From NCBI GenBank assembly GCA_036852015.1, contig JAANDG010000016.1:186001-250000 (forward strand): a DNA stretch of 64,000 nt. Reading direction: 5' to 3'. Positions 63,098-64,000 of this stretch are shown here, piece by piece; the stretch's first letter is position 1; the number at the start of each line of letters is the position of its first letter. Made by a program: the position numbers and the translations under genes. The DNA is from Pelodera strongyloides (lineage: Eukaryota > Nematoda > Chromadorea > Rhabditida > Rhabditidae). A model generated the notes under the pieces. That model was not told the DNA's origin. It searched no databases and worked only from the letters and a program-made list of their open reading frames with translations.

Positions 63098-63279
63098 TTA
63101 AAGCGAAATGCCGGTCGGTTTTTGAAAAGAATCGTGGACAGCTGCATTATTCTGCAGTTATGCTGAGTTACCCAAATTTAGGTCGAATTTTTTTTTTAAT
63201 TTATGTTCATTTGCGTAAGCTGCATACGTATGCTTGTGTACTTGATGTGTTTCAAAAACCGGCCGGTATTTCGCTTTAA
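63098..63279. mobile_element. MITE, CCGGCCGG family, full copy
   Basis: TTAAAGCGAAATGCCGGTCG and CCGGCCGGTATTTCGCTTTAA, TTAA on both sides. Confidence 0.8.
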
Positions 63280-63736
63280 AATAATTAACTATGATCTACC
63301 TGATAAAGTGTTGTGAGTTTAGAATCGACTTGTCTATTCAAGTACCTTCGTTTGCATTTAAACCACAGGAAGGCGCTTGTCTGAAATTCAGTTGACAGTC
63401 AACATACTTATAAACAAATGTGCAACCTCACATAATCACTTCTATACGGTGACTTGATTATGATAAACAAAAGATTCTATAGGAATTCAGGATGTTGTTA
63501 TTGATCAACGATACAGGTACTGGTATACTATATAATTTTTCAAATCAAATAACATGCAACTTGCTTACCAAACAAGTTCCAATATCCACAATGGTAAGTA
63601 CCACAAGAGGCTGAAGCATATAAGGAGTTAGATGCGAGACGAACCCGAATGCGAACGAAAAGAATGCCTAAAACATATAGATTAGGATTTGTAGCCAAAT
63701 TGTCTCCAACCGTTCAAATAGTACACCTCGAGTCTA

Positions 63737-64000
63737 TTAAAGGGATCGGCTCACCTCAAATCGTGTCTGTTTTTTTTGTTTCTTTATTTTCTATAAGGGA
63801 TAATAAAAATTTGGAATACAAAAAGTAGTGTTCTATTTCAATACTCACGAAGATATTAGGTGATAAAGTGGTGGATCGATCGGCCCGAAATGAAAAAGTG
63901 TAATTGTCCAGCCTTGTTTGTATGGGACAATTAACACTTTTTCATTTCGGGCCGATCGATCCACCACTTTATCACCTAATATCTTCGTGAGTATTGAAAT
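63737..64000. mobile_element. Palindromic TTAA element, cut by window end
   Basis: It starts TTAAAGGGATCGGCTCACC. The segment from about 63836 (ATTTCAATACTCACGAAGAT) reads back in reverse complement to the last base, around a centre near 63918. By symmetry about 100 bases are missing beyond the window. Confidence 0.75.

Overview
The window is eukaryotic and most likely from a rhabditid nematode. Exons are short, introns open with GT(A/G)AG and close with TTTCAG-type acceptors, and one start codon directly follows such an acceptor, as in spliced-leader trans-splicing. It holds a cuticlin-type ZP-domain protein and a double-RGS-domain protein of the kind known from C. elegans RGS-3. The DNA is AT-rich, gene-poor and full of Helitron-like elements and palindromic TTAA-flanked MITEs. 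No species can be named.

Layout. 1-4195: LTR-retrotransposon debris: a minus-strand gag cut by the window edge, two copies of one LTR in opposite orientation, a second LTR/primer-binding site, and a zinc-knuckle gag-like ORF. 4.3 kb: tRNA-derived sequence with Pol III boxes. 5862-7659 (-): five-exon gene for a coiled-coil/Ser-rich protein (287 aa). 9966-10324 (+): two-exon gene for a 59-aa protein. 14818-15235: 418-bp palindrome just upstream of the ZP gene. 15410-25643 (+): 15-exon ZP/cuticlin-like gene (473 aa), introns loaded with Helitrons and MITEs. 28698-43160 (+): at least 14 exons of a double-RGS gene whose 5' end is not found; an unrelated minus-strand exon lies inside its largest intron. 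43.5-58.8 kb: no confident gene, but a degraded ~128-bp satellite, Helitrons, MITEs and low-complexity tracts. 58879-61198 (+): five-exon gene for a secreted Cys-rich (Ly6/activin-receptor-like) protein of 126 aa. 61.8-62.4 kb (-): weak two-exon model. 63.1-64 kb: two more MITEs, one truncated by the window end.

The gene models were built by eye, demanding GT-AG sites and unbroken phase across every junction. The five main models meet this at every junction I can see. The genes look unrelated in function: cuticle or apical matrix (ZP), G-protein signalling (RGS), secreted signalling (Ly6-like) and unknown. I see no operon. The most distinctive signal is the repeat landscape: many MITE families sharing one TTAA-A-G terminus, and a Helitron series from 1.7 kb down to 35-64-bp elements that are only termini.
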